From Chloroflexota bacterium (GTDB taxonomy: Bacteria; Chloroflexota; Limnocylindria; Limnocylindrales; CSP1-4): a DNA stretch of 7,664 nt. Within the stretch, counting starts at the first letter, position 1, and each line of letters starts with the position of its first letter. Under the pieces are notes generated by a model. That model did not search any database. It was given only the letters and a program-made list of their open reading frames with translations, and was not told the origin of the DNA. This document shows positions 5,479-7,664 of this stretch, one piece after another. Both the position numbers and the translations under genes were made by a program. Where the stretch lies: positions 1 to 7,664 of the forward strand of contig JAKAMV010000473.1 in the NCBI GenBank assembly GCA_021812735.1, given 5' to 3'.

Positions 5479-7664
5479 TCAGGCCCGCGGCACCCAGTCG
5501 GTGATCGGACGGACCTCCGCGATCGCGTCCACGAGCGAGGGGTCCAGCGCCTCCGCCGCGGCCACGCCCGTCTCGATCGAGGTGAAGCACAGGATCCCCT
5601 CGGCGATCGTCGCGTGGCGGATGTCCGCGGCGTCGCGCACGGGACCGGAGCGCGGGGTGGGCGTGTTCACCACCAGGCGCACGCTGCCCGAGGAGATCAG
5701 CTCGAGGATGCCAGCCTCGCCGACGGCCGGCTCCGCCCCCAGCTTGGCGACCGGCATGATCCCCGTGATGCCTGCCCGCTCCAGCAGAGCGCGCGTCCCG
5801 GCGGTCGCGGCCAGCCTGTAGCCGGCCCGGTCCAGCGCCCGACCGAGATCGGCGAGGCCCCACTTGTCGCGGTCCGCGATGGACAGCAGCGCCAGCGGCG
5901 CCTCGCCGTCGCCGGCCCGCGGCGGGATGAGCGACGCACCCGTCAGCGCCTTGGCCATGGCCACGGGCGCCCGCTCGGAGATGCCGATGACCTCGCCGGT
6001 GGACTGCATGAACGGGCCCACCGACGGGTCCACGCCCTTGAGCTTGGCCGTGGAGAACGCCGGCGACTTGACCGCCACGAACGGCGGCGGCTGGCGGAGC
6101 CCGCCCTGCCAGCCCATCGAGCGCAGCGTCTCGCCCAGCGAGATCCGGACTGCCAGCTCCACCATCGGCACGCCGGTCACCTTGGACAGGAACGGCACGG
6201 TCCGCGACGCGCGCGGGTTGACCTCGATCAGGTAGACGCCGTCCTCGCGGACGATGAACTGGGCGTTGACGAGGCCGCGCGCGCCCAGCGCGAGCGAGAT
6301 CCGCTCCATCGTGGCGACCACCAGCGCCTGGTCGGCCTCGCTCACGCTCTGGGGCGGGAACCACGCGATCGAGTCGCCCGAGTGGATGCCGGCCCGCTCC
6401 ACGTGCTCCAGGAGGCCCGGGATCAGCACGTCGGTCCCGTCGCACACCGCGTCCACGTCCACCTCGATGCCCTCGAGGAACCGGTCGATGCGGACGGGCC
6501 GGTCCGGGTCCACGATCGCGGCGGCCGCGAGGTGCCGCACGAGGTCCTCGGGCGAGTACGCGAAGTCGATGGCGAGGCCGCCGATGACGAACGACGGCCG
6601 CACGATGACCGGGTACCCGATCCGCTCGGCGAGCGTGAGCGCCTCCTCGACCGACTCCGCCATGCCGCCCTCCGGCTGCGGGATGCCCAGGCGGTCCAGC
6701 AGCGCGGAGAACCGGGTGCGCTCCTCGGCCTGGTCGATGGCCTCGAGGTCGGAGCCCAGCAGCGGAACCCCGGCGCGGACGAGCGGCCCCGCGAGGTTGA
6801 GGGGCGTCTGCCCGCCGAACGCGACCACCGCCGGCAGCGCCGACCCGTCAGCCAGCGCGGCCGGCCCGCCGCTCTCGAACTCGACGATGCCCAGCACGCT
6901 CTCCGTGTCGAGCGGCTCGAAGTACAGGCGCGTGGACGCGTCGAAGTCCGTGGACACGGTCTCCGGGTTGGAGTTCACCATCACGGCCGACCAGCCGTTG
7001 CGGCGCAGGACGTCGGCCGCCTGGACGGCGCAGTAGTCGAACTCGATCCCCTGCCCGATCCGGACGGGACCGCTGCCGATGACCAGCGCGCCGGGCCGGT
7101 CCACCGGGGGCGCCTCGGGCTCGGAGCCGGCCGCGGCATAGGTCGCGTAGAAGTACGGCGTCTCGGCGGCGAACTCGGCGGCGCAGGTGTCCACCATGGC
7201 GTACCCGGGCGCCAGGCCGAGCGCGTGCCGGGCCGAGCGGACCGTCGCCTCCCCCACCCCGGCCAGCAGGCCGAGGTCGCGGTCGGCAAAGGCGAAGCGC
7301 TTGGCCGTGGCGAGCAGCGAGGCGCCCTCGGGGTCCTGCGGGTCCGCCAGCCGCCCGCCCATCGCGCGCACGTCCTGCTCCAGCCCGATGTTGCGGCCCA
7401 TCTCCGAGAGGAACCACGCGTTGATCCCCGTGGCGCGGCGGACCACCTCCTGCGGCACGCCGCGGCGGAGCAGGCCCAGCACGCGCCACAGCCGCGAGTC
7501 GGAGGGCTCGAGGAACCGGCGCAGCACGATCGGGGCGGCGGAGCGCTGGGCGTGCCGCGAGCTCTCGCAGGCCTGCCCGCCGTCGCCCACCCAGCGGATC
7601 GGCGCGTCGTGGATCGTGAGCGTGTCGAGCCCGCCCACGCCGACCCGGACCCCGTCACCGAGAT
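5479..7664 (-). CDS. carB: Carbamoyl-phosphate synthase large subunit, C-terminal two thirds (partial, 5' end outside window)
   Basis: CarB makes carbamoyl phosphate from bicarbonate, two ATP and ammonia supplied by the CarA glutaminase, feeding pyrimidine and arginine synthesis in the cytoplasm. The frame is open to the window edge; 727 complete codons are present, against about 1070 residues for the whole family protein, so roughly the first third is missing. In fragment numbering, an oligomerisation domain spans about 53-173 (WFLSEM, then VDTCAAEF). The second carboxylate/ATP-grasp half follows, with GSGPVRIGQGIEFDYC near 196-211, NSNPETVSTDFD near 230-241, RPSFVIGG at 355-362, EVDVDAVCDG near 400-409 and EVNPRASRTVPF at 480-491. 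This half phosphorylates carbamate. An MGS-like allosteric domain covers about 589-708 (ATAGT, then a lysine in PVAKLG and VVNTP). The stop is TGA at 5481-5479. One oddity is a Leu at residue 363 (GGLAI), where most bacterial CarB proteins have Arg (GGRAM). Family assignment is very secure. Confidence 0.97.
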   Translation of the reverse strand, partial: LGDGVRVGVGGLDTLTIHDAPIRWVGDGGQACESSRHAQRSAAPIVLRRFLEPSDSRLWRVLGLLRRGVPQEVVRRATGINAWFLSEMGRNIGLEQDVRAMGGRLADPQDPEGASLLATAKRFAFADRDLGLLAGVGEATVRSARHALGLAPGYAMVDTCAAEFAAETPYFYATYAAAGSEPEAPPVDRPGALVIGSGPVRIGQGIEFDYCAVQAADVLRRNGWSAVMVNSNPETVSTDFDASTRLYFEPLDTESVLGIVEFESGGPAALADGSALPAVVAFGGQTPLNLAGPLVRAGVPLLGSDLEAIDQAEERTRFSALLDRLGIPQPEGGMAESVEEALTLAERIGYPVIVRPSFVIGGLAIDFAYSPEDLVRHLAAAAIVDPDRPVRIDRFLEGIEVDVDAVCDGTDVLIPGLLEHVERAGIHSGDSIAWFPPQSVSEADQALVVATMERISLALGARGLVNAQFIVREDGVYLIEVNPRASRTVPFLSKVTGVPMVELAVRISLGETLRSMGWQGGLRQPPPFVAVKSPAFSTAKLKGVDPSVGPFMQSTGEVIGISERAPVAMAKALTGASLIPPRAGDGEAPLALLSIADRDKWGLADLGRALDRAGYRLAATAGTRALLERAGITGIMPVAKLGAEPAVGEAGILELISSGSVRLVVNTPTPRSGPVRDAADIRHATIAEGILCFTSIETGVAAAEALDPSLVDAIAEVRPITDWVPRA

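Overview
The window is very GC-rich (clearly above 70% by eye), compact bacterial chromosome. Every gene I can support lies on the minus strand, so reading order runs from the high coordinates to the low ones. No RNA gene, CRISPR array, transposase or phage gene is visible. GC content, codon use and Pro/Thr/Glu-rich exported tails suggest a high-GC Gram-positive-like lineage. Chloroflexota is my first guess and Actinomycetota second, but no marker gene settles this.

Layout in transcription order: (1) 7664-5479, the C-terminal two thirds of carB, the large subunit of carbamoyl-phosphate synthase, cut by the window edge. (2) 5478-5371, a short gap with a GC-rich hairpin. (3) 5370-4942, a 142-residue membrane protein of unknown function with paired cysteine motifs. 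(4) 4941-4830, a gap with a 9-bp inverted repeat directly abutting a good -10 hexamer (TACAAT). (5) 4829-3471 and 3474-2086, two M16-family peptidase genes overlapping by ATGA. The first carries the HxxEH zinc site; the second lacks it but keeps the R/Y substrate-binding motif, so they look like the two halves of one heterodimeric metallopeptidase. (6) 2085-1949, a gap with a hairpin and an AT-rich island that may be a promoter. (7) 1948-1421, a small exported Pro/Thr/Glu-rich repeat protein with a Gly-rich tail. (8) 1394-663, an ECF sigma factor. (9) 666 to beyond position 1, a single-pass membrane protein overlapping the sigma gene by ATGA, which fits the place of an anti-sigma factor but has no zinc-finger motif. 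This last gene is open to the window edge and its end is not seen.

Functionally there are three blocks: pyrimidine/arginine precursor synthesis (carB), a cytoplasmic two-subunit peptidase, and a three-gene exported protein / sigma / membrane-partner cluster that probably senses something at the envelope. The last block and the uncharacterised membrane protein are the least ordinary parts. I see no convincing new defence or mobile system here.
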